Assembly (NCBI GenBank): GCA_034387635.1
Contig: JAOANU010000006.1
Span: 620,001-684,000, forward strand
Reading direction: 5' to 3'
Length of the DNA: 64,000 bases
DNA from: Rhodosporidiobolus odoratus
Lineage: Eukaryota > Basidiomycota > Microbotryomycetes > Sporidiobolales > Sporidiobolaceae
Within the stretch, counting starts at the first letter, position 1. Each line of letters starts with the position of its first letter. Shown piece after piece: positions 32,720-45,172 of the stretch. The notes beneath the pieces are model-generated. The model was given only the letters and a program-made list of their open reading frames with translations, searched no databases and had not been told where the DNA came from. The position numbers and the translations under genes are program-made.

Positions 32720-34340
32720 ATGTCTTCCTCATCCGACAAGATCTCCTATCTCCGCTCTCTCCCCTCGATCCGCGAGCGCTGCTTCAAGGTCTTCGCCCTG
32801 GCAGAGCAGGACAAACTCGACTTTTGGCACCTCGACCTCTCAGTCGAACCCAAAATCGTCGACTTTGTCTGCGAACTCATCGCACGCGACTATGGTACCG
32901 ACTACGACTCGATCCCTCCTCATGGGCGGTGGCGCCACTTTGTCGGGAACCGCGTCGATCCGTTGCTGCAAAAGTGGGAGGAGGAAAACGTTGATCCGCT
33001 CGAGAAGGCGAGGAGGCTCGTCGATTTGATGGTAGTTTCCGTTCTGATGGATGCCGGCGCGGGAAATGACTGGAAGTTTAGCCCCAAGGAAGGTGGAGAG
33101 AGGATTGGCAGGAGTGAAGGATTGGCGGTCGGAAGCTTGGAGATGTTTGAGAAAGGGATGTTCAGCAGTGTCGAGGGCCAGCCGTTCCGCGTTGACTGTA
33201 CGTTCCTTCTACTCGTCGGATGCTCGGTAGCTCGTCCCTCTGCCGGCCGTCACCGCCAGTGTACTGATTCTGAACGGCCAACAGCCGTCGGTCTCTCCAA
33301 GATCACCCCTCAGCAAATCTCGGACGCCATGCAAGTCTCGGAATCCAACCCTATGACCGGTATCGATGGGCGTGCTCAGCTACTCGTCCGACTCGCCTCC
33401 GTTCTCAACGCCGAAGCCAATGCCGCCCTCTTCACCAAAGCCTCCTCTTCCCGCCCCGGCCACCTCGTCGACTATCTCCTCGCGCACCCTACTTCACAGA
33501 CCGTTCCTTCCGCCGTAATGGGTACCAAAGTGGCCGTCAAGATTGAGACTATGTGGGAGATTGTTGTTTCGGGACTGAGCGGCGTCTGGCCAGCGGCAAG
33601 GAGCAAGATTGATGGCGTCTCGCTCGGGGATGTTTGGCCAGTCGACTGCCTGAAGAAGGAGACTAAGGAAGAAGGCGACAAATGCGTCAGCTTCCACAAG
33701 CTTAGTCAGTGGCTCACGTACTCGTTGATCGAAGTGTGAGTTCGCGGTGGACCTTCTCAACGACCCTTCGCTTTACATTTCTCTTGACCAGGCGAGCTGA
33801 TGTACGTTTCTCTTACTTTGTACAGCATGGAGACTATCCTCAACTGGCAGTTTATCGGCAAGGAGCAGATGACCGGTCTTCCAGAGTACCGCAACGGTGC
33901 GCTCTTTCTTCTCTGCTCTTCGCCCTTCTTTCCGTCCTCGTTCAAGTCTCAGCCTGCTAACTCTAAACGCTTTCACCGACCTTGACGTTGTATCTACAGG
34001 CGGTCTTCTCATCGACTTTGGCCTCCTCAAGCCCAACATCCCCGCCCTCCTCTCGCACTTCTCCCTCCCCATCCCCTCTTCCCCCTCAGACTACCCCTCC
34101 CTCCTCTCCCTCCCCGCCCTCGATCCCTCTCTCTCTCCCATCGTCGAAATGCGCGCCGTCACCATCATCATGCTCGACCGTCTCGCCACCGGCATCCGCA
34201 ACAAGGTCGGGGTCCAACTTTCTCTACCCCAGGTGTTGGAGAGTGGGACTTGGAAGGCTGGGAGGGAGATCGCTAAGAAGTTGAGGCCCGAGACGGCGGG
34301 TCCACCATTCAACTATGTCGCGGATGGTACCGTGTTCTGA
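32720..34340 (+). CDS. URC4: DUF1688 / uracil-catabolism protein Urc4
   Basis: Four exons (32720-33197, 33285-33735, 33826-33896, 34000-34340) join in phase to 446 aa, the usual size. Recognisable family blocks are YLRSLPSIRERCFKVFALAE, FVGNRVDPLLQKW, LLVRLASVLNAEANAALF, METILNWQFIGKEQMTGLPE, YRNGGLLIDFGLL and VEMRAVTIIMLDRLATGIR. In yeasts with the URC pathway, Urc4 is needed to use uracil as nitrogen source; its reaction is not settled (family knowledge). No other URC gene lies next to it here. Confidence 0.88.
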
Positions 34341-34643
34341 GCGCGGTTTCGATCCTCCTCTTTTGTTTCGTCATTGTACAGTATGTTGGGATCAGTCTGT
34401 CATGGCGTTTTGCGGTCATAGAACTCGTTGACACGTCCCGTACTTGCACAATCCCTCTTGAGTCGCTAAATCAGCAGCAGCGTGGCACAGCGCAGTCGGC
34501 AAGAAAGTCCCGCTGAAAAGCCGAATGCCCGGATAGGGAAACCAAGGTTGGGTATCAGGGTATAGTTCGTGCTGTAACTACTTTGATGGGATGAGAGTGT
34601 GAGGGAAAAGTAAGGTGAACGGCGTCTATCTCAGTATCGAAAT
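34341..34643. other. Convergent intergenic region
   Basis: About 300 bp between the stops of URC4 and the MFS transporter. Nothing specific seen. Confidence 0.4.
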
Positions 34644-37600
34644 CTAGTGCTCCTCATCGCTCGACAGGGAAGAACCGCTCGAGTATCCCCGACACTTTTT
34701 ATGGCTCAAAGCCACGAGGTGACTCTCCTCATCCCCTGAGGCATCAAAATTGACCTCCAACCCTTGACGAGCCCAAACTGCGTACCGCTTCTCACTACTC
34801 CGACGTCGATGCCCCATTTCAAGCGCGACCCCCTTCTCGTCGGGATCCAGTTCGGGGTCCGGTCTGAACATTGATGGGCTGTTTAGACCAAAGTACAGAA
34901 CTGGTGGCGGCGCGTCGGGCGGCTGGTCTTCAACGAGTTCGGCATCCCCAATGAAGAAGGACATGACGAAGGAAAGGGAGGCGATGCCAAGGGCCAGGTA
35001 CAGTAGGTAGCTCATAACCTCTACGTACGATGTACGCTGCCCCAGGGGAGGAGTAAGCCAGCGAGCCAAGACAGTATGCGAAATGGACGAGGCGATAGCT
35101 CACGATGCCAATGGAGGTGTCTGATGACTCGTCGTAGCTTGTTGCTTTAATGGTCGATTCGAAGACGGCATCGATGTCGGTTTTGGACAGGAGCGATTTG
35201 AGGTTTGCCGCAAGACGGTTCGGGAGGGAAAGTCGCCAGATAAGGGTTGCTAAGCTGCTGGCTCGAAACGGTCAACCCAAAGCAGGCATGCACACGAGAA
35301 GAAGCGCACGCAGTTCCGATTGCATTCTGATGGAGGCACAGGTAGATGAGCGGACGAGCACAGAGCGTGTAGGGGTGTGGAAGTTGGGCGTACCCCGATG
35401 TCACCAACCAGTTGATTCAGCGCAAGAACCATGGAGCGGTCTGCAGTATGGCGGTGTAAGTATCTGCAGTCTGCGGTGACAAGACAAAGGCATGATCGAA
35501 CCTTCGGCCTCGACAGCATGCAACGCAATTTGCGAGATCCAAACGTTCGCGATTGCTCCACCGGCACCTGGAAGAAGCGATCTCGGTGAGCGCGTCGCGC
35601 CCCCAATGTACTTCAGCACAAAGGCGAAGGGCTGTTCCTCAGTCGGAAGACACGGAAGCAGGCGAAAGAGAAGCGCACCATGTACAACTTGCGAAACCAC
35701 CAATAACCACTGCGCAAGTCTCGCTTAGCAGTCCCTCTACGAAGCAGATCAGCGCAAGAGGTATGACCTACGACCCAACCGCTACGAGCCGGGAAGGGAG
35801 ATGATCAGTTCTCGTCTACCTTCGCAAAGAGGGAAAGGCCGGCAGCATACCCAATTTTGCGCGAAGGAATCACTATGAAGTCGCACACCGTCAGTGTGTA
35901 CTGAGGACGTCGTGCTGACAGCGCTGGTGAGAGACTCACTGAGTCCGACCCCAAGCACTCGCAAGCCGTGGCCGGCGCAAATCCAGTACTGCAGTCACGA
36001 CTGTCAACCAGCTTTTCTCGGCTGCAGCTAGCGTTCGAGCGTCGGCGGAGCTGTCAAGTATTCGACTGAGTGGCGTACCATGGGGTGCTTCATCAGACCT
36101 TTCTTGGTTTCGTGAAGCTCTTTCTCTTTGCGAGCCTTGGTTTGGGCAATAACAGCCCACTTAGCGAAAAGGGCTGCAAATGGGTGCACCAACGTCATGG
36201 TGAACAGCTCGGAAAATCTGCACAATACGCTTAGCAGGAGCTCGGTCAGTGACAAAGGAGAGCTTACGAGAAGAAACCCTGGTAAAGCGGAATCCATTTG
36301 GGATACATGACCTGAATAACTGTCCAGGCACGCGTCAGCGACAGAAGCACCGAGGGGACGGGCTGCGAAGGCTTACACGAGTACTGATAAGTCAGCAAAA
36401 TGTAGAAAGAGGTAAAGTTGAGACAGGTTGCCATGAAACCAATGACGGCGCGCCGCTCGCGGTAAATGCCGAGAGGAAAGAGTGGGTGAGGTGTACGACG
36501 CTCGTGAAAGTAAAGACCGGCGAAAGCGATACAACCGCATATCACAGGGGCATAGAAAAGGGGAGAGCTCCATGCAAAGGTTCCGCCAGCAGCGAGCGTA
36601 CTGCAGGCGGTCGAAGGGGTCAGTGGTGTCCATGTCGAAGCGGTGCTGGACCTACACCGGTAGAAATGCGCCGCCAAGCCCGACGGCAAGGAGGATGAGA
36701 CCGATCGCATCCAACTTGACGAGATGAGACAGGGCTTTGTGAGTTGTCCCTTCGGAGTCGCCCTGCTGTTCAGTGCCGGCCTCGTTGTCGACCTTCTTCT
36801 TTGGCCGTCTGGCGTCGGCTTTCGTCTGCCGCCGTTCGGCGACGAACAAGCTCAGGACGAGGGGTGCAACAAAGAGAGGAGTGAGAATGCAGAACCTGCG
36901 TTTTCGGGATCAACAAGGTAGTGCATGGGCATGGGCGGTCAGACTCACATCCCCACGCCCCAGCGCCAGCCGAGCGAGGCCAAGACAGCGTTGACGATGA
37001 AGGAGCCGATCCAGCCCATCACATAGTAGGGCGCCGACATGAGGGATTGCAGGAGTTGGTTGTGGGCCAGCGCGCTTGAATACATGACAATCGCAGCCTA
37101 CATGGCGGTACGGTCAATTCTTTCGGTGTCTTGTAAGAGGTCGCTCTTGGTAGTAGGGCACGCACAGTGGGAAGAGTGTATAGTGCCGCACTGCCGAGTG
37201 ATCCGATGATGTTGCCGCCGGCATACATCGAAATCGAAGTGGACGCGGCCATGAGTGCGTCTGGACGGTAGCTCAGGGAACGAGTCAGTTCGACGCGGAG
37301 CATGACGGAGGGCGAAGTCACTCACAGCCTCCAACGTACAGCGCGACAGCGATGAGGAAGGACCAGCCTAGTCCGATCAGGGTGGATTCCTGCATGTCGG
37401 AACCGTCAGGGTGAGAATATGGACGCAAAGGTTTCCACTTACCTTCGTAGCGAGCGGCCGGAAGACGGCGCCCGCGATTGCTTGAGCCGTCAAGATGATA
37501 CCTAGAGCGCCATGGTCATCTAGGGAGGAGGTCGCGTACGTGAGGTATTGGGCCACGGTGGTCTGCGGCCATGCGAGACAGACTGAGATGAGTCACTGCG

Positions 37601-37742
37601 CGGTTTGTTGAAGGCAAAGACGGCAAGGCAAGGGAGGAGATTTGCGCGACTTGCCCCGTCTAGCGTCATAATCACAACAAAGACGAAAAGACATCCCAGA
37701 ACCAACTTCTGCATCTTGAGTGGCCTATACATATAATTGGTG
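34644..37742 (-). CDS. MFS transporter, siderophore-iron (SIT/ARN) type, left copy
   Basis: Exons read with confidence: 37742-37655, 37562-37443, 37389-37326, 37260-37166, 37097-36949, 36895-36656, 36600-36377, 36319-36268, 36217-36079, 35988-35940, 35872-35851 and the last exon 35036-34644. The blocks between about 35781 and 35104 are coding but their junctions are unsure. The 5' exon(s) upstream of 37742 were not found. Many hydrophobic segments fit a 14-TM MFS protein, with hallmark stretches SLDDHGALGIILTAQAIAG, LGWRWGVGM and YLLYLALGIASLSFVMSFF. A large positive loop (TKADARRPKKK) sits mid-protein, and the C-terminal tail is long and acidic. The family moves ferric siderophores with protons, but substrate is inferred. 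Exon sizes 120, 64, 95, 149, 224 and 52 match the right copy exactly. One intron (37654-37563) appears to be GC-AG. Confidence 0.82.
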
Positions 37743-38415
37743 CTGAAATGGATAGGTGGGTCGCTTCCTACGGCCTGCCTTAGGCTTCGTGTCGAGCCTC
37801 GGGGTGAGTGACTTCGCGGAGGACATTGTCGCGCTACGCGATCCGGCCCCGGTGGCAGCGGCTCGTGAGCATCTGGGAGGGGCCATGATGGCTTTGACTG
37901 TACGAGGGCATCAGATGCACGGTCAGCAGGGCGCGCTGCTTGAGAGGTGGAAAAACCATACCGAGAACTGATCCGACTCGCTCCCTGGCTCCTCGCGCGC
38001 GTGCCGGACACGCGAGAGCGGCGACGCCGGCGTGCCAGCTCTTGGACGAAGCAATACATGCTGATGCCGTGTCGCCATCGTTGAAAGCGCCTTGCGTTGA
38101 TGGCAGCGTAAGAGGAAAGATGATCAAAAAGATCAAATCTGATCCTGAGCTCCTCGGACCTCCCGGATCAGCGGCTCGTGCACACTTCACAGCGGGCGAT
38201 GTCGGGAGGCAGCTTCCGATGATTGCTGAGTGCGAGCTAGGCGTTCAAGCAGGGTAAATCCCGCGCACAACCGCTGGTTTCGTTTCGACTGCTCGCGCTC
38301 GTCTGCAGAACGACCTTGATCCTGTTCGAGAGGGCGAGAGCACACGCACAACATTGCATGTCTTGTACGAGGGTGAAAGTGGGAATAATAAGCACGCGTA
38401 CAAACAAAGAAAGCC
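37743..38415. other. Region between the left MFS and bZIP genes
   Basis: About 670 bp. Should contain the promoter and missing first exon(s) of the MFS gene; the right copy has three such upstream exons coding for a disordered N-terminus. I could not fix them here. Confidence 0.4.
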
Positions 38416-39754
38416 CTAAGGAGCGACCCCTCCGATTCCCAGAATTCGCTCCAAATCCTCGACCCGCTTCCTCAGTGCCTCGTTCTCCGTCTCGAGCTCT
38501 TTTACCCGAGCCTGCTTCCTCGCCCTACTCTTGCGAGCGCTGAGCGTGTTCTGCAAGCGCTTGCGCTCGACCGCGGCGACAATGTCGGCCGGGAGTTCGA
38601 CCTCGCCCTCGACGGTCAAAGGCGGAGGAACTTCCGCCTCGGCCTCCTTGCGCCGCTTTGCCAAGGCCTTCTCCGCGGCCGCCGTCTTGCGCTTGCGAGA
38701 CGTGGCAGACGGGATGACCGAATTGCGAGCCTGAATCGGAGCGTCCATGGCGAGAAGCGGCGTCGAAGTATCAGCAAAACCGGTAGGGACGGGCTTGTGG
38801 CTAGTGCGACGCGGAGGGGCCACGCAGGTGTGATCGAGGGAAGGTGTAGGCGACATGGAGCAAGAAGGAAGAGGCGGCAGGAAAGCGGTAGTCGGAGTGT
38901 TGGAGTGGAAGGAAAGGGAGGCCGAAGAATGGGGTGGAGGAAAGAAAGAGAATGTCGACGCCGTGAGCTCGGCGGAAGGACTCGGTAGCGGCAGCTCGCT
39001 GAATGTCGTGCTCGGCGCGGCGGAGGGCGGCAAGCTGAACATGGGCGAAGTAAGGAAGTCCGAAAGAGGGCTACCGGTGCCGAGACCGAGCGGCGAGTCG
39101 AGCGCAGCGTCAAAGACGAGAGGATCAGAGGAGAGAGTCGAGGATGGAACGGACGTAGACGAGGTTTCGAACAGAGGAAAAGCGAAGAGGTCGGTTGAAG
39201 CAGAGGAAAGGGAGGCTGAAAGCGGATCGAGGTCGAAGGGGAGGAAAATGTCGCCTGAAAGAGGGAGCAGCGTCAGCAAACATGGACGACGGACATGAAG
39301 AAGGCTTGTTGCGTACCAGCATCGAAGGCTTTGGCCGGAGCGGCGAAACCGGAGGGAAGCTGGGGGACATCCGGCTCCTTGACCGATGAACCGAAGAGGG
39401 AAGAAAGCTCGAGGGCGTCATCGGTGTGCAGCGAAGAGTCGAAAGTAGAAGATAGAGCATGGACAGAAGGAGCCGAAAGGGAAGTCGAGACAGAAGGCGA
39501 AAGGGAAGGGAAAGCGGGCGGCGGTCCGAGGGTCGAACCGGTGGCCGTTACAGTGTCGAGAAAGCGTAGTAGGTCGTCGGGCGAGATGGCGACGTCGGTG
39601 CTCGCCTGGTCGTGGCTTAGACCGTCAATGGCAGACGGTCCGCCTCGATCGGGCGGACGGCCGAGACGGCCTTGCTGAAACTCGACGGCTCCTGTCCGTA
39701 GGTCTCCCTGACGGCTGGGGCACTGGTGTAGGTGACTGGAGTGAACTGGGACAT
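38416..39754 (-). CDS. Gcn4-like bZIP transcription factor, left copy
   Basis: Model: 39754-39659 (MSQFTPVTYTSAPAVRETYG...), 39605-39317 and 39254-38416, 407 aa. The C-terminus is a bZIP: a basic region with N-x7-R (NTLSARKSRARKQARV) and a short three-heptad zipper (ELETENEALRKRVEDLE), closest in style to Gcn4/Cpc1. Upstream are acidic/hydrophobic Ser-Pro-rich stretches (SPDDLLRFLDTV, DDALELSSLFGSSV, GDIFLPFDLDPLS) that look like activation domains. It would bind DNA as a dimer in the nucleus. The first block and the main block are in different frames; a 53-nt (or 62-nt) intron with a weak GTCCGC or GTCTCG donor restores the frame. It is nearly identical to 59323-60661. Confidence 0.82.
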
Positions 39755-40150
39755 TGTGATGGGTGTGGGTGAGGTCGGGGCTGTTGTAGGCAACCAAGTC
39801 AATACACAGGGGGACGGGGGTAAGAAAGAAGAGGGAGAAAAGTAACTCACGTGGAGTGAGAGGAAATTGGATCGGCTTGAGGTTGTTCAAGCGGGTGCTA
39901 GCGACAGGCGCACGGCAATCAAAGGCGGTGGGCCAATCGAAGATAAGAGTGTCGACGAGGAAGTTCCGACGACGACAACGATGAGGGAAGCGGGAGAGAC
40001 GAGCTGGACGAGTCTCACGGTCAAGTAGGCTGCTCTGGCGTAGAGTCTACCTGTGCTTGCTCGAGTAAGGAAGAGAGAAGGAGAGGGACGCGTCGTTTCC
40101 GGTCTTCCGCCCGCGAATTTACTGACTCGATTTTGAGCCTGTGTTCACAT
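38416..40150. repeat. Inverted segmental repeat, left arm (bZIP gene and leader)
   Basis: Position x here pairs with 99077 minus x in the right arm. Start codons (39754/59323) and stops (38416/60661) obey this relation with no net indel. Similarity runs from the bZIP stop codon to about 40150, including both introns and the 5' leader, then fades. Confidence 0.93.
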
Positions 40151-40829
40151 TTAAGACACCTGCCGGACGTGCAGCACAAAGCGATAGCACAAAGCTTGGG
40201 GATTGGGAGATAAGTCCAGCTACGCAAAGCAACAAGAAGAAACGCGGTCCGGATTAACGATTCCGCAGCCTCACCGTCAATGGTTTCCGCACTGCAAAGT
40301 GTATCAAGGGTTCCAAGGCGAGACAGGGAGGCAGACCGCCCATAGAACGACGGATAAGCCCTAGTCTACGTTTGCTTTTCTTGAGCTTGCACGTTTGCTT
40401 TTCCTGCTGAAGACTGACTTATCCTCGTACGACCGGGTGAGATCAGGTCCGGCAAACCTCCCAGCAAGGAAGAGTAGAACAACTTTCGGTAAAGCGGACA
40501 AAAGACAAGAAGTATGTAGTGTCTGCAAGGTCAAGCCAAACGGAAAGGGGATACCAAGGAGCGTGTAGATGTAGAAGAATGGATGCGAGTAACGGTGCGA
40601 CAGCGCGAAGAATGCGAAAAGACACGAGGAAAGGGGAAAAGGAGACGGGGTTATAACGCTCAGTGACAGACAAAGGTTGGATAGGGTATCAGTAGCGGGC
40701 CTCGGCTAGCGCAAGGCGAAGTGTCGATTGGCGGTTACATGAGTGCGACAAGGAGAAAATGGGGAGGGGGAAGGGGAGAAGCGAAAACGAAGAACGAAAA
40801 GGGAACGAAATGGAGTCGACCAGCGCTGC
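40151..40829. other. Intergenic region, no gene seen
   Basis: About 680 bp between the left arm of the inverted repeat and the stop of the next minus-strand gene. No coding signal. Confidence 0.45.
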
Positions 40830-43800
40830 TCAGGCGTAGGTAGCGTAAGACTGGTGCATGGGCAGCCTCTCGTCGCCCCTCGCCGGCTGCTGCCCGTTGA
40901 GGGATTGCCCACGAGGTGGTCGCTGCTGACCCTGCTGAGGCAACACAGGCAATGCCTTCGCATCAACCACGCCCTTCCCGCCACCCTGCTGCATCTCCCT
41001 GAGCTTGTCCGGTCCCGTACCCTTGCCCTGAATCGGGGTCAGAGGCGGCGCGTTTGACTTGACCCTCGACCTACCCCCGCCGAACAAAGATGCGAACCCG
41101 CTCTTCTTGCTCAATGACGCCTTGACAGCGTTGCCCGTCGGGTCGAGGTAGATTGCCGGGTTGCCAGGCGTAAGAGGTGGGAGAGTAGACGCCGAAGATG
41201 AGAGGGAGGAGAAGGTAGTCGAACTTCCAGAAGAGCCATTTCGCGCCGAATGGGCATGGGCGTCGACGGCGGGATTAGGCGAGGCGGGGTGGGAAGAGAC
41301 GAGGGGGGAAGCGTTGATTGCTCGGATCTGCTGATGCTGAGAGGGAACGGGCGAGCGGGTCGGAGGAAGGGCGGCAGCCGCCTGTTGCGGAGGGAAGAGC
41401 CCCTGAGAAGGATGGAAGAAAGGCTCGTCTTGCTTCTTCTTCGGCTTCTCAGGTGGCCGGGCGCCGGGAGGGGGAGGTGGCGCGGATGCTGCACTAGGAG
41501 CTGATCGGGACTTGCCGCCGAAAATACCTCCACCTGAGCTCGTGCTTCCCTCCTTCCGAGGCGGTTTCTTCTTTAGCTGCGCCTCCTTCATCTGTCTCTC
41601 CTCCATACGCTTCAACATACTGTCCTTTTCCTTCTCCTTGTCTCGTACAACATCCCTTTGCCGCTGCGGCGAAGGCACCGGAGAAGCGCCTCGCAAAGTG
41701 GAATTCGATGCCGAGCTGTTCTTGTCGCTGCTGCTTCCGCTAGAATTGGCCAAGCCAGAGAACAGGGACCCGAGGCCGGAACGGCGGCGCTTGACCTGGG
41801 CGCTGCTTTGAGGCGGAGCGAGAGTTGACGGCGACACAGCAGGACGTGCAGAACCGGGAGCGGCACCGGCGGGGAGGGCGCGAGGCTGCAGCGAAGGGGG
41901 TCGCTGAGGCAGAGGAGATGCAGGAGTTGCAGCTTGTACGGGGGCAAGAATTGTCGATGATGCTGGGGGTTGAGATGGTAGGGAGTGTTGCCTCGTGGGA
42001 GGCGGGACCGCTGCCTGAGGGGAAGGGGAGGCTGAGGGCGGCGGAGAGGTGTCTGAGGTGGGGAAGGCGGTCAGTGATGGTGGTGCTGACGAAGGGAGCG
42101 GATTGTTATCGGGAACGGCCTTGGACGCGAGCCGAGGAGGAATGGCGGAAGACGTGCTTGCAGGATTTGCAGCAGGTCGTGAAGAGGTGGACGAAGAAGC
42201 GGTAGGTGCAGGCGCTGACTTATCGGATGAAGGGTTACGAGAGGAAGTCGGGCGCGTGGTAGGCGCAGGCTGTAGAAGGGGAGACAGTGGAAGTGCAGAA
42301 GGCCGGGTAGGCGACGACGGTCGTTGCCGCTGGGCGTTCGTGAACGTCGTAACCGAGTCTGGCGGGCTAGGCGGAACCGGCGACATGCTGGGTTGCACGC
42401 TGGCTTGCGGGCTCCGTTTGCTTCCTCCTGCACTTTGCGGCCGGCCCCTCTCCTCCTTACGAGGCGATGGCGGCACCCCGTTCGCCGTTCCGGGTGGAGA
42501 GGGTTTCGACGCGGCCCGAAGCTGATCTTGCGACACCCCCATGGCTCGCAGCGTCGCCTCACTCGGGAGGTTCGGGCTGGGTGGCAAGGGCGTCGACGAT
42601 CCACTCAAACCTCCCGCGCCCATGCTGACCGGACTCGATCCGGCGCTGGAAGACCTTCGACCCGACTGCATCGAAAGCTGACTGCTACTCTTGCTCGGCG
42701 CAAGATGTTGCGGGTGCGGCTCCGAAAGCGGAAGTGCAGCCTCGCTCGCCGAGCGGAACCACCCCAAGCTTTTCCGCCCGCTTCTCTTGCCGATCGCACC
42801 CGCAACTCCAGTCGCCGACATGATAGACGGGGGGCGGTGACTGCTCGTACTCGTCCGACTTCCGTTCCCGCCGAGATTGAAGCCGAGCGCGAGCGAACCG
42901 GTAGACCGATTTGTTCCTTCGTCGTAGCGAGACAGCTTGCCCTTGGCAGCAGCTTTGGCTCGTTCTTTCTCGAGGGCTTTCTGCGCCTTCAATGTGCGCT
43001 GATAAAGCTTCGAGTTGAGGTAGTCGGAGTCAGTAGGAACGCCGGGAATGGCGGGAGGCGACTGGCGAGGGGTGGACGCGAGAGACATGGTCTGCGAGGA
43101 AAAGTAAATAAGCGTCGGTGCCGCCGCATCGAGATGGCATTGGGAACGCACATCCGCATCAATTTCGCCGGACAGCTTGCTTCGCTGCGACACGCCTCTC
43201 GGCATTCCAGGCGCCAACAAGCCATTCCGAACCTGCGCCCGATTGTACCCAATCTCTCCCGCACTGCTAGCTCGCGGCTTCATCCAAGGCGCTTGCGGAC
43301 CTCCCGACTGGAGCGCCACATTGTGCTCTGACGAGCCTGGGCTCGTTGCAGGAGTCGATGCCGCTGCAGAACCGAAAGCGGACGAGGAGGCGGAAGCGGA
43401 GGCAGTGGTTGAACCGCTAGCGCCGGAGAAGCGAGGGCTCATTTGCGGTGCAGCTGTGACGCCGGGAGCAGCGCGGAACGAGTTGCGGACCGGAGAAGAG
43501 GAATGAGAAGGTGCGCCGGGAGAGGGAGGCCCTTGGGAGAAGGCGGCGAGGTCGTAAGGCGAAACGTCGGAGGTGAGGTTGATTCCGAATGGGTCGACCA
43601 TCGAAACGCCCGGAGGGAGGCGGGACAAGCGGCGCTGATCCGAGCCGAACGCTGTGCCGGGTACCACGGGTGCGGTGTCGAGAAAGCGTGAATGCTGTTC
43701 TCGGAAACGGGTCAGTGCAAATTTCCAGAGACCGCGAGGAAGACAGGCGCACCCTATTGACAGCATCGAGTGGCCTCTCCCACGAGTAAGGGTCTACGTA

Positions 43801-44582
43801 TCCGGCGGTTCCGGCCTTTGCTCCGGCGACTGCTTTATCATCCAGCAACTCCTCCTCTGCGCCGCCTCCATTCAGATCGTCGGCGGAATAGCCTTGCATG
43901 GTAATTCCGCTGCTCGGAGAAGCGGACGGGGCTTCAGTTCGAGGCTGAGTCAGGTCGACGCGAGATGTCGGACGCGCTGCTCTGGCGAGGGAGGCAAGTG
44001 AGGCGGATGAGCTCGAGGCCGAGGGCGGTCCAGAGTGGTCGCCTCGGCTTGATCGGTGCGAACTCGGCTGGGAGCGAGTGCGGGCTCTGGAGGAAAAGGG
44101 TAGGGCGGGTGCTTGAAGGGGAGAGTAGGTGTCAGGGTCTGCTGAGATGGGAGGAAGATGGCTGTCGAGGGTGTTGAGGGGTGGGAGAGTGATGCGCGGC
44201 AGCTTAGCAGGTTTGGTACGGCTCGTGGTATTGATAGGACGAGTGAAGATGGCTGAGAGGGGTCTCCGTTTGGCAGTGACGGGAGGAGGAGGTGAGGGTG
44301 CGACCGAGCCAGACGAGGCAGGGGCTGATATTGCGGTCGGGTGCAGTGATGATAGCTGACTGTCTATGTGTGTACTGGTGACAGTTGTAGATGAGCTAGG
44401 TGAGCGAAGCGCGTCCGGTGAAAAGGGAAATGCGGGGGAAGGAGACGAGGAGGAAGACAAGGTCAATCCCCAACTTCCTCTTACCCTAGATACTCCGCTA
44501 GACAGAGAAGCAGCAAGCAGCCTTACCTGCTCCCTCCGTAGCCACCACTCGTACCATTCGTCGCCGAAGTATCGCGGTCCAT
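40830..44582 (-). CDS. Large Ser/Pro-rich disordered protein, unknown function
   Basis: Four exons (44582-44527, 44395-43753, 43694-43152, 43091-40830) join in phase to 1167 aa. It is Ser/Pro-rich throughout, with many SP/TP sites and short basic patches (AKRRPLSAIFTRP, GKRSGRKSLGWF, KRRRSGLGSLF, KKSGFASLFGGGRSR). There is one helical charged stretch (VVRDKEKEKDSMLKRMEERQMKEAQLK is typical, shown in part: KEKEKDSMLKRMEERQ). The C-terminus is MHQSYATYA. The repeated R-S/G-x-G-x-L-F-type motifs and heavy SP content suggest a kinase-regulated cortical or signalling scaffold, which is only inference. No family recognised. Intron 43151-43092 is 60 nt, stop-free and frame-preserving. Confidence 0.68.
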
Positions 44583-45172
44583 CCTCGAATCAATCAACAA
44601 AGCTGTGGCCGACCTTGTCGTCAAGTCACTGGCTCTCTGCTGAACGAGGGAGCGCGGTAGCACCGGCGGGACAGCCTTCAATGTGGTAGACTGATGACCG
44701 AAAGCGTGGATACGGGTGGAAAAGGTGCCAGCGCTGACCCTTACGCGAACTGCTTAGGAGGGACGTGCACGCTTCCCTGACAAGCGCGACTACCGTAACT
44801 GCACTTTGCACCAGTCCCACCTGTGTGCGCTCTCGTCCAAGAGCACACCGCATTTACTTTGCCGACGCGGTGGCTTGGCGCTGACCCAAAAACAGAGGCA
44901 GCGACTCGGGAACTCCGCCCGACGAACCAGCACGAACTCTTCCGGTTCGTACGTCGGTGAAGTTTGAAAGAGAGAGACTTGGCGAAAGGGGGATTGGAAG
45001 AGCGTAACGATTACTGACCTTCGCAACCTCGTTTCCCTCTTTTCTTCGACTGCAGTCTCGAGCCTGATGACCACATATCAGCACTGAAGACGCTTCTGAA
45101 GATACAGGACCCATATAACACCCTGCGCAAACACACACTTGCTGCAGCTCGTCCTCCCCTCCGTGTGTGCCA
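44583..45172. other. Intergenic region between tandem minus-strand genes
   Basis: 590 bp from the start of the Ser/Pro-rich gene to the CDF transporter stop. Presumed promoter and terminator. No gene seen. Confidence 0.45.

Noticed and set aside
41825..43331. Several plus-strand ORFs of 120-335 codons
   Set aside because: Antisense to the Ser/Pro-rich gene; Arg-rich, no family resemblance, poor codon pattern.
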